From positions 3,224,001-3,288,000 of the forward strand of contig OZ241902.1 in the NCBI GenBank assembly GCA_965203605.1: DNA of 64,000 bases, in the 5' to 3' direction. The notes under the pieces are model-generated. The model was not told where the DNA came from, did no database searches, and was given only the letters and a program-made list of their open reading frames with translations. Shown in pieces: positions 42,380 to 50,759 of the stretch; position 1 is the stretch's first letter, and each line of letters starts with the position of its first letter. The DNA comes from JAPOUP01 sp965203605. GTDB lineage: Bacteria > Pseudomonadota > Alphaproteobacteria > Rhodobacterales > Rhodobacteraceae. Position numbers and translations under genes: made by a program.

Positions 42380-43690
42380 AATGTCCAGGAACCCCTTCCG
42401 CAGGCATCTGTCGATGCCAGGTATGCTACAGGCGGTCCGCGCATGTCTCCACCGCATCCCCGATCCCATCAGCACGCGCGGCATCGGCCTTTCCGACTGC
42501 CTGATGTCGGGCCCCGCGGTGTTCTCGTTCAGGATGCCGTCGCTGCCGCAGTCCGGCCGGCAGGTCCGGGGCGGCGGTGATCCGGTGATGGCGCGGAACC
42601 TCCGCCCGCTGTCCGGCGTGGGGCGGGCGCCGTCGGACGCATGGATGCGCCAGCGGCTGGACGGGGCCGGCCCCCGGGACCTCCGCCGCCGCCTCACGGG
42701 CATCCACGCGGCGCTGCGGCGCGGAAAGGCACCGGGGGATGGACGGTGTCCGGCGGCCATCCGCTCATCTCCGTCGACGGCACCGGGTACCATTCCTCCC
42801 ACAGTGTCAGCTGCCGCAACCGCTGCGTCAGGGAGCACCGCGACGGGACGGGGACATACCATCACCAGGCTCTCGGGGCCCCGGTCGTCCATCCCGACAT
42901 CGGGGAGGTGCCGCCGCTGGCGCCGGAGCCGATCCGCAGGGAGGACGGCCCGGGGAGGAACGACTGCGGGCGGAACGCGGCGGGACGGCCCGTCGGGGAC
43001 CCGCCCCGGGCGCACCCGCACATGAAGGCGACCGTCGCCGGGGACGGGCTGTCGTCCAACGGGCCGCACGGCAGGCTATCGAGGAAAAGGATCCTCGCTT
43101 CATGCCCGGGGGAGGCCCGGCGACCACGGACCGCTGCCGGCTGGTCCGGGGCCGGCGAACCCGGACAGACATGGGAGAGGCGCGACAGGAAGGCCGGCGC
43201 CGTCCAGCGGTCCGGGTGGGACCACGGGCTGCCGCCCGACGACGCGAACCTCCACCTGAAGGCCAGCATGCCCGGATGCGGGGAGACAGACAGGAAAGGC
43301 GAGGGAAAAAGGTTTCCGTGGGTCACCGACCTCCCGCCCGGACGGGACACGGTGATGCCCGTCATGCGGTGCGGCCGCCGCAGGTGGGCCACCGGGAACG
43401 GGACGTCCCGAACACCGGGGCAAGGGATCCATATAGGTTCGAACACAGTTTCGGCCATGGCCACAGCCATCTGGCGGACGTCCTCGCGACGCCCGCCATG
43501 CCCGCGTTCCTGACCGCCCGGGTGCAGCAGCACTGCTGCCCGCTGTCCGGCAGGGCGCGGCGGCGCCAGGGACGCAACCCCTGCCTGTGCAGCAGGCTGG
43601 GGGAGCTGGTCAGGACATTCGCGTTCCCCGACTGGCGGACACCCTGCCGGGCAATCGCCGGGCAGCCCGGCAGGGAGGACCACCCCGGCC
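42380..43690 (+). pseudogene. DDE transposase remnant, several frameshifts
   Basis: A coherent transposase can be read only by hopping between the three plus frames. The first gives N-L-R-P-L-S-G-V-G-R-A-P-S-D-A-W-M-R and L-T-G-I-H-A-A-L-R-R-G-K (to about 42735). The second gives L-I-S-V-D-G-T-G-Y-H-S-S-H-S, D-G-T-G-T-Y-H-H-Q-A-L-G and V-V-H-P-D (about 42760-43080). A third gives F-E-H-S-F-G-H-G-H-S-H-L-A and V-Q-Q-H-C-C-P-L (about 43430-43560). This pattern resembles ISNCY-type transposases that I know from other Proteobacteria. It is inactive and very GC-rich. Long minus-strand frames over it are shadows. Confidence 0.7.
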
Positions 43691-43905
43691 TGATCCGCGC
43701 CGGTCGGTGGCCGCCCCGACCACGCCCGAACCACCACGATCCCGCCCTTCGCCGACACCCCGTTTTCTGACACCGGACAGCCGCCCGGCCATCAGACGTG
43801 CGCATCCGGAACGCCCGGCCGACGCGATGCCGCCGAACCGGTCGTCAGCGGGCCAGCGGATCGGCTAGCGGGAACTGCTGTCCGTCAAGGAGTGATGATG
43901 GACAT

Positions 43906-43934
43906 TGACGGTCATTCAGTATAATCTGCCGTCA
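43906..43934 (+). promoter_or_regulatory. Possible promoter/operator of the AAA ATPase gene
   Basis: A perfect -10 TATAAT (43920-43925) lies between inverted hexamers TGACGG (43906-43911) and CCGTCA (43929-43934). No good -35 is found at 17 bases. The flanking repeat suggests a repressor or activator site. Confidence 0.4.
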
Positions 43935-43962
43935 CGCACATCATCCAGAGGGAATCGTTCTC

Positions 43963-45261
43963 ATGACGGAATTTCGTAGGGAGGCCCTTGAGGATTTCGT
44001 CAACGCCACGGATGGTGCCCCTCCTCCCGTCTATATCGGCCGGGAGGATATCCTTTCCAGAATCGAGACCAAGGCCACTAACACTTGGAAAGGGCTGGGC
44101 GCTTCCGCACATGGCGTAGGCAAGGCCAGCACCATCGTACAGGGGGCTCCTGGCGCCGGAAAAAGCGTTTTCCTCGATAGGCTGAAGATCAGGTCCACAG
44201 ATACCCGCGTCCATATACCCAACCAGTCGCGGGTCGTCGTGGTTTCCAGTGATGTTTTTCCGCAGGGGTTGCCCGACGTACTTGATCTTGTCGGTCTGGC
44301 TGGCGGATTGCCCGCGAAAAAATGGAGAAGGATGTCCTCGGATATTATGCTGGGCACGGATCTGAAAATCCTCAAGGCTGAAATCTCCAGATCATGGAAA
44401 GCTGCGGACAGTTCCCGTCCGGGCAATGCTCTAGAATTGGCAAATAAATTTCCAGCAACGGAATGGCAGGGACCCGTCATCCTCTGCATTGATGAGGCCC
44501 AGAACCTGCCTACGGAAAAAAACAGCATTCACGCAAAATTCCTTCATGCCATTCATGCTGGTCGTACGACCCTGCCTCTATCCCTGGTGCTGGGAGGGCT
44601 GAGCGACACGGCGGATGTGGTGGAAAGAATGGGTCTGACCCGTGTGGATGTCCGGGAGATCGGCATCCTGACGACGACCCCGGACCGGAACGGCTATACC
44701 GAGACCAAGGATCTCATGCTGCTGTTCTGCGATCATTTCGGTATCGAACGCAATGGCCAGATCGACAGGCTCATGGATCTGGCCGCGCCCTGCGAGGGCT
44801 GGCCCCGGCATCTGCATCATGCGCTACAGTCCATGGGACGCGAGGTGCTGCGGACCGAGGGGGATCTGGCCGCCGTCAACTGGCGGCGGATCCATCAGGA
44901 GGCCGTCGACAGTCGCCAGGAATATTACCGGATACAGCGGGATGGGATAATAAGGGACAGCCGTATTCTCGTGGCCCGGATCATGCGGGGATTCCGTGAT
45001 GGCATGCTTGGCTCGGTCGTCATCGAACTGATTGAGCGCGCGGTTGAGGGTCGCCCAGGACTGCGGTTGCCTGAAAACATGTCCCCTGCCGGATTCCGCA
45101 GCCATCTGATCCATCGCGGTGTCCTGCACATGGACATGGACGATTGTTATCATTGTCCCATCCCCTCGTTCCGCAGCTTCCTTATCAAGGCCGGTGAACC
45201 GGATCCCGATTGCGGCCCTGAACCGATGGAACCAGACAGGGATATGGATTTCAGCCCCTGA
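43963..45261 (+). CDS. AAA-family ATPase of unknown function
   Basis: A 432-residue ORC/STAND-like P-loop ATPase. It starts with Y-I-G-R-E-D-I-L-S-R-I as in AAA_16-type proteins. Walker A is G-A-P-G-A-G-K-S (61-68), Walker B V-I-L-C-I-D-E-A-Q-N-L (172-182), and the sensor strand L-S-L-V-L-G-G-L-S-D-T. A C-terminal ~150-residue helical region resembles a winged-helix effector but matches nothing I know. It starts ATG 43963 and lies between a decayed transposase and an IS30 derivative. Its role could be in mobile-element biology or defence; nothing in the sequence settles it. Confidence 0.7.
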   Translation: MTEFRREALEDFVNATDGAPPPVYIGREDILSRIETKATNTWKGLGASAHGVGKASTIVQGAPGAGKSVFLDRLKIRSTDTRVHIPNQSRVVVVSSDVFPQGLPDVLDLVGLAGGLPAKKWRRMSSDIMLGTDLKILKAEISRSWKAADSSRPGNALELANKFPATEWQGPVILCIDEAQNLPTEKNSIHAKFLHAIHAGRTTLPLSLVLGGLSDTADVVERMGLTRVDVREIGILTTTPDRNGYTETKDLMLLFCDHFGIERNGQIDRLMDLAAPCEGWPRHLHHALQSMGREVLRTEGDLAAVNWRRIHQEAVDSRQEYYRIQRDGIIRDSRILVARIMRGFRDGMLGSVVIELIERAVEGRPGLRLPENMSPAGFRSHLIHRGVLHMDMDDCYHCPIPSFRSFLIKAGEPDPDCGPEPMEPDRDMDFSP

Positions 45262-45290
45262 GCCTGTCATCACCATTCAAACGAACTGGT

Positions 45291-45445
45291 ATGTCCGTCA
45301 TTCCGTTCAGGAAGCATGCGGCGAAGTTCATGGGGCAGCTTGCCGACCAAAGTCTCATCGAAACGAAGATGTGGAAGCCGTTCCTCAAGCATCCTTATCA
45401 GGACCATTTTTTGGATATTCCTACAGATTTTAGGTGTTTCAATTG
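45291..45445 (+). pseudogene. Gene start interrupted by the IS30 derivative
   Basis: ATG 45291 opens about 52 codons (M-S-V-I-P-F-R-K-H-A-A-K-F-M-G-Q-L) with normal composition until the IS30 left end at 45446. The start lies 30 bases behind the AAA ATPase stop, so it may be the second gene of that operon, cut by the insertion. No continuation could be identified beyond 45947. Confidence 0.35.
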
Positions 45446-45947
45446 CCCCACTTCCACTCCGAAGTGCAACACCGGCCATTCCCGCAGCGAGGGCGTAGCC
45501 CGAGCGGAGGGAATGGCAGGAAGGCGGGGTTTCCGGCCCGCCGGGCACCGCGGATCCGGCCCTCCGCCAGACGCCCCTCCACCTGCGCCCAGCGGTCGGG
45601 CGTCATCTTGCGGGGAACCCCGGACGCCGCGCTGCGGCGGGCCTTCACCCTGCCCTGCGCCTCCCCGGGGCTGTACCCCCCGCCGCCGTTCCGGCGGAGC
45701 TCCCGCCAGACCGACGTCCGGTCACGGCCCAGCCGGGCGGCGACGGCTCCGTCGGAAAGCCCGCTTTCCTTCAGCGCGCCGATCCGGCATCTTTCGTCCC
45801 GGGTCAGGTGGCGATGGCCATCGGGCATGGCGGTCTCCCTCTCTTCAGCAAAGGGACTGTCGCCGCTTTCTGGCCGATACGCAACATCATGCGCCCGGAA
45901 AACCGGCCACCACCGCCACTTGTGTTGCACTTCAGGGTGAAATGGGG
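45446..45947 (-). mobile_element. Internally deleted IS30 derivative, 502 bp
   Basis: Both terminal repeats remain: CCCCACTTCCACTCCGAAGT followed by GCAACAC (45446-45472), and its inverted partner at 45922-45947 (GTGTTGCACTTC at the inner side, ATGGGG at the end). Inside, the first third of an IS30 transposase is fused to the sequence that normally lies beyond its 3' end (GGAAGGCGGGGT at about 45518), as in the 27-28 kb copy. About 1 kb is missing. It is a MITE-like, non-autonomous element. No target duplication was found. Confidence 0.8.
45560..45828 (-). pseudogene. IS30 transposase N-terminal fragment
   Basis: From ATG 45828 the frame reads the IS30 helix-turn-helix region in good condition: H-L-T-R-D-E-R-C-R-I-G-A-L-K-E-S-G-L-S, L-G-R-D-R-T-S-V-W-R-E-L-R-R-N-G and M-T-P-D-R-W-A-Q-V-E-G-R-L-A-E-G. 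It then runs into unrelated end sequence near 45560 through the internal deletion. It could still make a DNA-binding peptide able to occupy IS30 ends, but has no catalytic domain. Confidence 0.8.
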
Positions 45948-46046
45948 GTATATAATCCCCTTTCGATACCCCATAATCCACAGGATGTTGCGACTCTATG
46001 CTTCCGATCGATCTTCACGGGCGAAAATCGACCGAAAGGCGTTCTT

Positions 46047-46202
46047 ATGTCAGGAAATCAAGGCTCAAAAAACCCCAAGCGACTCATGTCAGCAAATTGG
46101 GCTAAACCCGACCCGTCCAGGCAATTCCGGGATGTGTTTTGGTTTGGAGACCTGACCAAAGCTAAAGGGGCCAATTCAGTGGTCAGGCCGGAATCACTCT
46201 GA
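46047..46202 (+). CDS. Possible small protein (51 aa)
   Basis: ATG 46047, preceded by GAAAGGCG, opens 51 codons (starting M-S-G-N-Q-G-S-K-N-P-K, with W-A-K-P-D-P-S-R-Q-F-R). It could be a small gene or the tail of a decayed one. No family is recognised. Confidence 0.25.
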   Translation: MSGNQGSKNPKRLMSANWAKPDPSRQFRDVFWFGDLTKAKGANSVVRPESL

Positions 46203-46330
46203 ATTCTGAAGCTAACGCGTCGTGATTGCAAATGGCGGCGGAGTTTTCTGGACTGCTGCTCGGCGCTGGTCTACGGTGCTTAGGAGTCATAAGAGTTGCA
46301 TTGCCCGCCATAGCAATGAAAGGGCAGACT

Positions 46331-47665
46331 ATGTCAAATGTTTCCCTTACCGGCCTGGCCAAGGATCTCATCGCTCGCGCCGACTCAGGTCGGCCCGTGC
46401 GAATCGGTCTGATCGGTTGCGGAGAGATGGGAACCGATATTGTTTCCCGTACCTGGATGATGCACGGAGTTGAGGTCTCCGCCATCTCGGAGCTCGACCC
46501 TGCCGAAGCCCACCGTGCCGTGGAAATCGCTTGGCGGTCCAAAAGCCACAGCATTGATGTTTCCGGTACTGTGGCATTGGAAGCGGCCGTCGAACGTGGA
46601 CTGACCGCGGTGGCGGAAGACGTGAACGCGATTCTCGAATCAGACCTGATCGACGTGATTGTGGATGCAACCGGAGTTCCGGCCGTAGGGGCCGAGATCG
46701 GCTTGAAGGCCATGGAGCACGGCAAGCATCTGGTGATGATGAATGTCGAAGCTGACGTTACCATTGGCGCCTACCTTCGACGCGAGGCGGACCGCTTGGG
46801 AGTGGTCTATTCGCTTGGGGCAGGCGATGAGCCTTCGGCCTGCATGGAGTTGATCGAATTTGTCTCCGCGATGGGTCATCGCATCATCTGCGCTGGGAAA
46901 GGAAAGAACAATCCGCTGAACATCGACGCGACGCCAGACGGCTACATCACCGAAGCCAGAATGCGGAATATGAATCCACGCCTGCTTGTCGAATTTGTGG
47001 ATGGCTCCAAGACAATGGTGGAAATGGCGGCGATTGCCAACGCCACCGGACTGATTCCGGATTGCGATGGAATGCATGGCCCAGTGGCCGGCCCGCACGA
47101 GCTTGCGAAGGTGTTGGTTCCCAAGCGGGATGGTGGCGTACTTTCGGATGTCGGTCGGGTTGACTTCTCGACTGGAAAGGGTGTGGCACCCGGCGTTTTT
47201 GTCGTCGTCGAAGCGGAGCATCCGCGAATTCTGGAGCGCCTGAGGGATCTCAAGATGGGAGACGGACCGTATTTCTCTTTCGTCCGCCCCTATCACCTGA
47301 CCTCGCTTGAAGTGCCGCTGACATGCGCCCGTGCCGTACTCTACGGAAAGGCCGACATGGTTCCGATGTATGACCCTGTTGCGGAGGTCTGCGCCGTGGC
47401 CAAGCGGAATATTGAACCTGACGAGACGCTGGACCAGATCGGCGAATACACCTACCGCGCGTGGACCATGGAAGTGTCGCGGGCGCGCAGGGAACGGGCA
47501 CATCCAGTCGGGCTGCTGACCGGCGGTGAAGTCATTCGGCCCATTCGCCGGGGCGAACTGATCACTTCAGACAATGTGTCGCTTCCGGACGACTCCCGGA
47601 TTGTCGAACTCCGCAGACGGCAGGATCGGGTTCTCTACGGTGATGAAACAGGTGACACACGATAG
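46331..47665 (+). CDS. NAD-dependent oxidoreductase with SAF domain (COG4091, homoserine-dehydrogenase-like)
   Basis: A 444-residue protein. An N-terminal Rossmann domain has I-G-L-I-G-C-G-E-M-G-T-D (about 25-36), then D-V-I-V-D-A-T-G-V-P and the G-K-H-L-V-M-M-N-V-E-A-D-V-T segment of homoserine-dehydrogenase-like enzymes. The last ~90 residues carry a SAF-type motif (L-L-T-G-G-E-V-I-R-P-I-R-R-G-E-L-I-T-S-D-N-V). ATG 46331 has AAAGGG upstream; ATG 46316 is possible. Members act in sugar-acid or polyol catabolism, but the substrate here is unknown. It converges with the dpp operon. Confidence 0.8.
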   Translation: MSNVSLTGLAKDLIARADSGRPVRIGLIGCGEMGTDIVSRTWMMHGVEVSAISELDPAEAHRAVEIAWRSKSHSIDVSGTVALEAAVERGLTAVAEDVNAILESDLIDVIVDATGVPAVGAEIGLKAMEHGKHLVMMNVEADVTIGAYLRREADRLGVVYSLGAGDEPSACMELIEFVSAMGHRIICAGKGKNNPLNIDATPDGYITEARMRNMNPRLLVEFVDGSKTMVEMAAIANATGLIPDCDGMHGPVAGPHELAKVLVPKRDGGVLSDVGRVDFSTGKGVAPGVFVVVEAEHPRILERLRDLKMGDGPYFSFVRPYHLTSLEVPLTCARAVLYGKADMVPMYDPVAEVCAVAKRNIEPDETLDQIGEYTYRAWTMEVSRARRERAHPVGLLTGGEVIRPIRRGELITSDNVSLPDDSRIVELRRRQDRVLYGDETGDTR

Positions 47666-47872
47666 ACGTGTGCAGGATCGAGTACCTGTCGGCACTGAAG
47701 TTGCCATTGTCACGCCTTCCTTCACTCGGGTGGCCTGACTGTCCGAAACGGCCGGATTCCAGATTCCGGAGGGGAAGAGGACTGGATCTGAGGTCGTCTG
47801 GGCACCAGGTTTCCGAGCCATTCCACAGTCAGATCCACATCCTGCCAGAGGGCAAGCGGGTAGTAGGTCCAA

Positions 47873-48859
47873 TCAGCGGCCGCGTATGCGGGGATCAAGC
47901 GCGTCACGGAGACCGTCGCCTATGTAATTGACGCTCAGTACCGTGACTGAAATCGCGAGACCTGGCCAGATCACGCGTTCGGGGTAAAGCGTCATCCTGT
48001 CAACGCTGTCGAAAAGCAACCTACCCCAGGTCGGGAAGTCCGGCGGAAAACCGAATCCAAGAAAACTGAGCGCGGACTCGGTGATGATCGCGCTGGCAAT
48101 GCCAAGTGTCGCAGAGACCATGATGGGTGACAGCACATTCGGCAGGATATGCCGTTTGACGATACGATGCGACGGCGTTCCGATCGAACGTGCGGCAATC
48201 ACGAATTCCCGCTCCTTCAGCGCCAGAACATCCCCGCGAACGATCCGTGCCGTTTGCATCCAGCTCGTGACACCGACCAGGCAGACCACCAGAATGAAAA
48301 CACCGCCCTCCGGACCTAGAGCCGCAGCGAGAGGTTCCCGGAACAGCAGCACCGAAACAAGCAGGAGTGGAAGCAGCGGGAGCGCCAGAAAAAGGTCTGT
48401 AAAGCGCATCAGCGGACCATCGAGGCGTTTGAAGAAACCAGCCAACACGCCGATCAACGTCCCGAGCAGCAACGATAGCGCCATCGCCGCCAGACCGACG
48501 GAAATTGACACCTGTCCTCCTGCCAGCATCCGGGCCAGGTAGTCGCGTGCGATGTTGTCGGTGCCGAGAGGATGCTGCCAGCTTACCTTGGCGGACGAAT
48601 CCCAAAGAGTGGTGTAGATTGGACGGGTGTCGCGCAGCTTGATCATTTCCACAACCGGTGGAACGAACTGTGCGTCCTTAGACCAAAAAAGGGGTCCGAC
48701 GAATACAGATAGCACAATCGTCGCGAACACCACTGCGCCGAGCAAGGCACCACGATGTTTCCGGAACTGATCCCAAACATCCAGCCATTGGTTTCGATGG
48801 TCCGAGCTGTGAACCACTGGATCAGGGCCCGGCGCGGAGCTTACTCTTTCTTCATTCAT
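47873..48859 (-). CDS. Dipeptide/oligopeptide ABC transporter permease (DppC type)
   Basis: A 328-residue inner-membrane permease with six helices: F-R-K-H-R-G-A-L-L-G-A-V-V-F at the start, then H-P-L-G-T-D-N-I-A-R-D-Y-L-A-R, G-T-L-I-G-V-L-A-G-F-F, and the coupling loop with R-S-I-G-T-P-S-H-R-I-V-K-R-H-I-L-P-N-V. These are DppC/OppC hallmarks. Its start overlaps the DppB stop by eight bases. It is the last gene of the operon. Confidence 0.94.
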   Translation of the reverse strand: MNEERVSSAPGPDPVVHSSDHRNQWLDVWDQFRKHRGALLGAVVFATIVLSVFVGPLFWSKDAQFVPPVVEMIKLRDTRPIYTTLWDSSAKVSWQHPLGTDNIARDYLARMLAGGQVSISVGLAAMALSLLLGTLIGVLAGFFKRLDGPLMRFTDLFLALPLLPLLLVSVLLFREPLAAALGPEGGVFILVVCLVGVTSWMQTARIVRGDVLALKEREFVIAARSIGTPSHRIVKRHILPNVLSPIMVSATLGIASAIITESALSFLGFGFPPDFPTWGRLLFDSVDRMTLYPERVIWPGLAISVTVLSVNYIGDGLRDALDPRIRGR

Positions 48860-49916
48860 AGCGGATCCTCGGATCCAGGATTCCGTAGAGAATGTCGGCG
48901 ATCAAATTGAATAGCACGATCAGTACCGCGAATATGAAGGTTAGGGTCTGGACAGTGGGAATGTCGTTGGCCTCGATGGCCCCGATGAGCATCTGACCAA
49001 TCCCGTTAACCTTGAACACCTGTTCTGTGATGATCGCTCCGCCGAAAATCTGCGGTATGCCAAGAGCGATAACCGTGACGACGGGAATCATGGAGTTGCG
49101 AAGTACATGGACAAGCACGACAGTGTTTTCCGTCAGCCCTTTCGCACGTGCCGTTCGAACATAATCCAGGTTAAGGTTGTCTAGCATCGAGGCCCGCATG
49201 AACCTGCTGATCTGGCTTGTGATCTGCAGCGCCAGAACCATGACTGGCATGACCATCTGGCGAAGTTGATAGAGAAAACTGTCCCAGTCCTCTACTCTAT
49301 GGGTAGTGTCGTAGATTGAAGGAAACCAGTTGAGCTGGACGGAAAATATAACAATGACCAGGACACCGGAAAAGAAAGGTGGCACCGAAAATCCGACCAT
49401 AGTGACGAATGTTCCCGCGTTGTCAAACCAGCTGTATTGACGGTACGCGGAATAGACACCGACCGGAACCGCGATGACAATGGCGACTGCGTATGCTGTG
49501 CCAACCACCCAGAGAGTTTGTGGAATGCGCTGAAGAACGATGTCCATAACCGGTGAACGGAACTGCCAGCTTAGAATGCGGGGGTCGCAGGAGCCCAGAT
49601 TCCCTGAACCGCATGAGACATAGAGATTTGTGTCGGGTAGAACCCCGGCAAGCCCGCTTGAGGTCGTCAGCCAATCAATGAAGACCTGGGGCTCCACCCA
49701 AAGGAACTGAACCAACCACTTCCAGAATCGAATATGGAACGGTTCTCCCAGTCCAAGAGCTTCACGCATGAGCTGAAGGACCTCAGGAGGGATTGTCAGC
49801 GGCATGCTGGCAACTGGATCTCCTGGAGCGAGTTCCAGCAACAGAAAGATCGCAAGGGCGATGAACAGAAGCGTCGGAATCGAGATCAACAGACGTCTGA
49901 CTGTGTAGATCAGCAT
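48852..49916 (-). CDS. Dipeptide/oligopeptide ABC transporter permease (DppB type)
   Basis: A 354-residue permease. It starts with the family N-terminus R-R-L-L-I-S-I-P-T-L-L-F-I-A-L-A-I-F, has P-G-D-P-V-A, and carries the loop D-Y-V-R-T-A-R-A-K-G-L-T-E-N-T-V. The coupling region L-R-N-S-M-I-P-V-V-T-V is standard. It pairs with the DppC-type subunit. An unusually long 840-base gap separates it from the binding-protein gene upstream on the same strand. Confidence 0.94.
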   Translation of the reverse strand: MLIYTVRRLLISIPTLLFIALAIFLLLELAPGDPVASMPLTIPPEVLQLMREALGLGEPFHIRFWKWLVQFLWVEPQVFIDWLTTSSGLAGVLPDTNLYVSCGSGNLGSCDPRILSWQFRSPVMDIVLQRIPQTLWVVGTAYAVAIVIAVPVGVYSAYRQYSWFDNAGTFVTMVGFSVPPFFSGVLVIVIFSVQLNWFPSIYDTTHRVEDWDSFLYQLRQMVMPVMVLALQITSQISRFMRASMLDNLNLDYVRTARAKGLTENTVVLVHVLRNSMIPVVTVIALGIPQIFGGAIITEQVFKVNGIGQMLIGAIEANDIPTVQTLTFIFAVLIVLFNLIADILYGILDPRIRYE

Positions 49917-50726
49917 GAGTGCCCCGATTCAGCCTGACATGCCGAAAGCACAGGCAAACGAATTTCAGCGCTTGGCAGCCCCAGGTCGATTGCATTGTGA
50001 CCACTGGCTGCGTAACGTTGCTCGCTGCGTGGGACATTCTGGACATCACGGTCCACGCAATGGCCCTGAACTGAAGCCCTACGTTGATACCCTGTCGGCA
50101 TTACTGGAGAGCTGTCCGCCGCAGGATCATCCAGATCGAGGATGATTGGGGCGCACTCGGCGAAACCCGCGGTCATCGGTTGGAGAGTAGCGAAGAACTG
50201 CAGGTGCTGCGAAGTCCATGCAGCCAGTTTCCCATACGGTGACGTCGAGGCTGATGACTTTTCAATGTTGACCTGTCTGTTGGAGTTAAAAGGCTTGGGA
50301 TCTTCGGTAAGCGAACCGGTCGCTCTGTTGTGCCTGAGTGGGTTCGGGACGCGATTCCTGCCCCACAAATGCTTGATATTCATCAGATAGGTCTTCTCAA
50401 CTTAGCAGTTTGTGGTTCGGGAGTGACTCCCATCAGGCTCATTGAGTTTTCACGGATGCCTTCGCAACTGATAGTCGTGATTCTGTCTGCAAGGTCGCTT
50501 TCTTCACCTCGGATTTCCTGTTTCGGGCGATCGCAGATTCCTGGCCGACGCTGCCGCCCCGTCTTCGCCGCCCAGACCACTGCAAATCGTATCTGCGACC
50601 GCGGCCTGTGTCCGATGGCACCAGAGGTATCCCCAAAATGAAGGAATGGAATTGAGGTCAGGCAATCAGCCATCGCAGGCCCAGAATACGTTCGGCCGGT
50701 CTTTGTTCGCCTGCCAGAGGTCGGTC
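49917..50726. other. Unexplained 810-base gap inside the dpp operon
   Basis: Reading the transcript direction, this lies between the hairpin after the binding-protein gene and dppB. Frames of up to 157 codons cross it, but none shows family resemblance or consistent wobble bias. It may hold a decayed gene or long untranslated leader. No RNA gene was recognised. Confidence 0.45.
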
Positions 50727-50746
50727 GGGGCGGCGGAAGCCGCCCC
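50727..50746 (-). promoter_or_regulatory. Intercistronic hairpin behind the dpp binding-protein gene
   Basis: GGGGCGGC (50727-50734) and GCCGCCCC (50739-50746) form a perfect 8-bp stem around a 4-base loop, 13 bases past the stop (50760) of the minus-strand binding-protein gene. TTTC lies only on the plus-strand 3' side, so it is not a classical terminator for this transcript. Confidence 0.7.
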
Positions 50747-50759
50747 TTTCTATCGCGGA

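Noticed and set aside
42862..43773. Long minus-strand frames (up to 303 codons) over the decayed transposase
   Set aside because: Composition is Pro/Gly/Arg/Ser-rich as expected for antisense of high-GC DNA, and the plus strand explains the region as transposase remnants.
46226..46330. Longer start for the COG4091-like oxidoreductase
   Set aside because: The added residues are not family-like, and AAAGGG lies at a good distance before ATG 46331.
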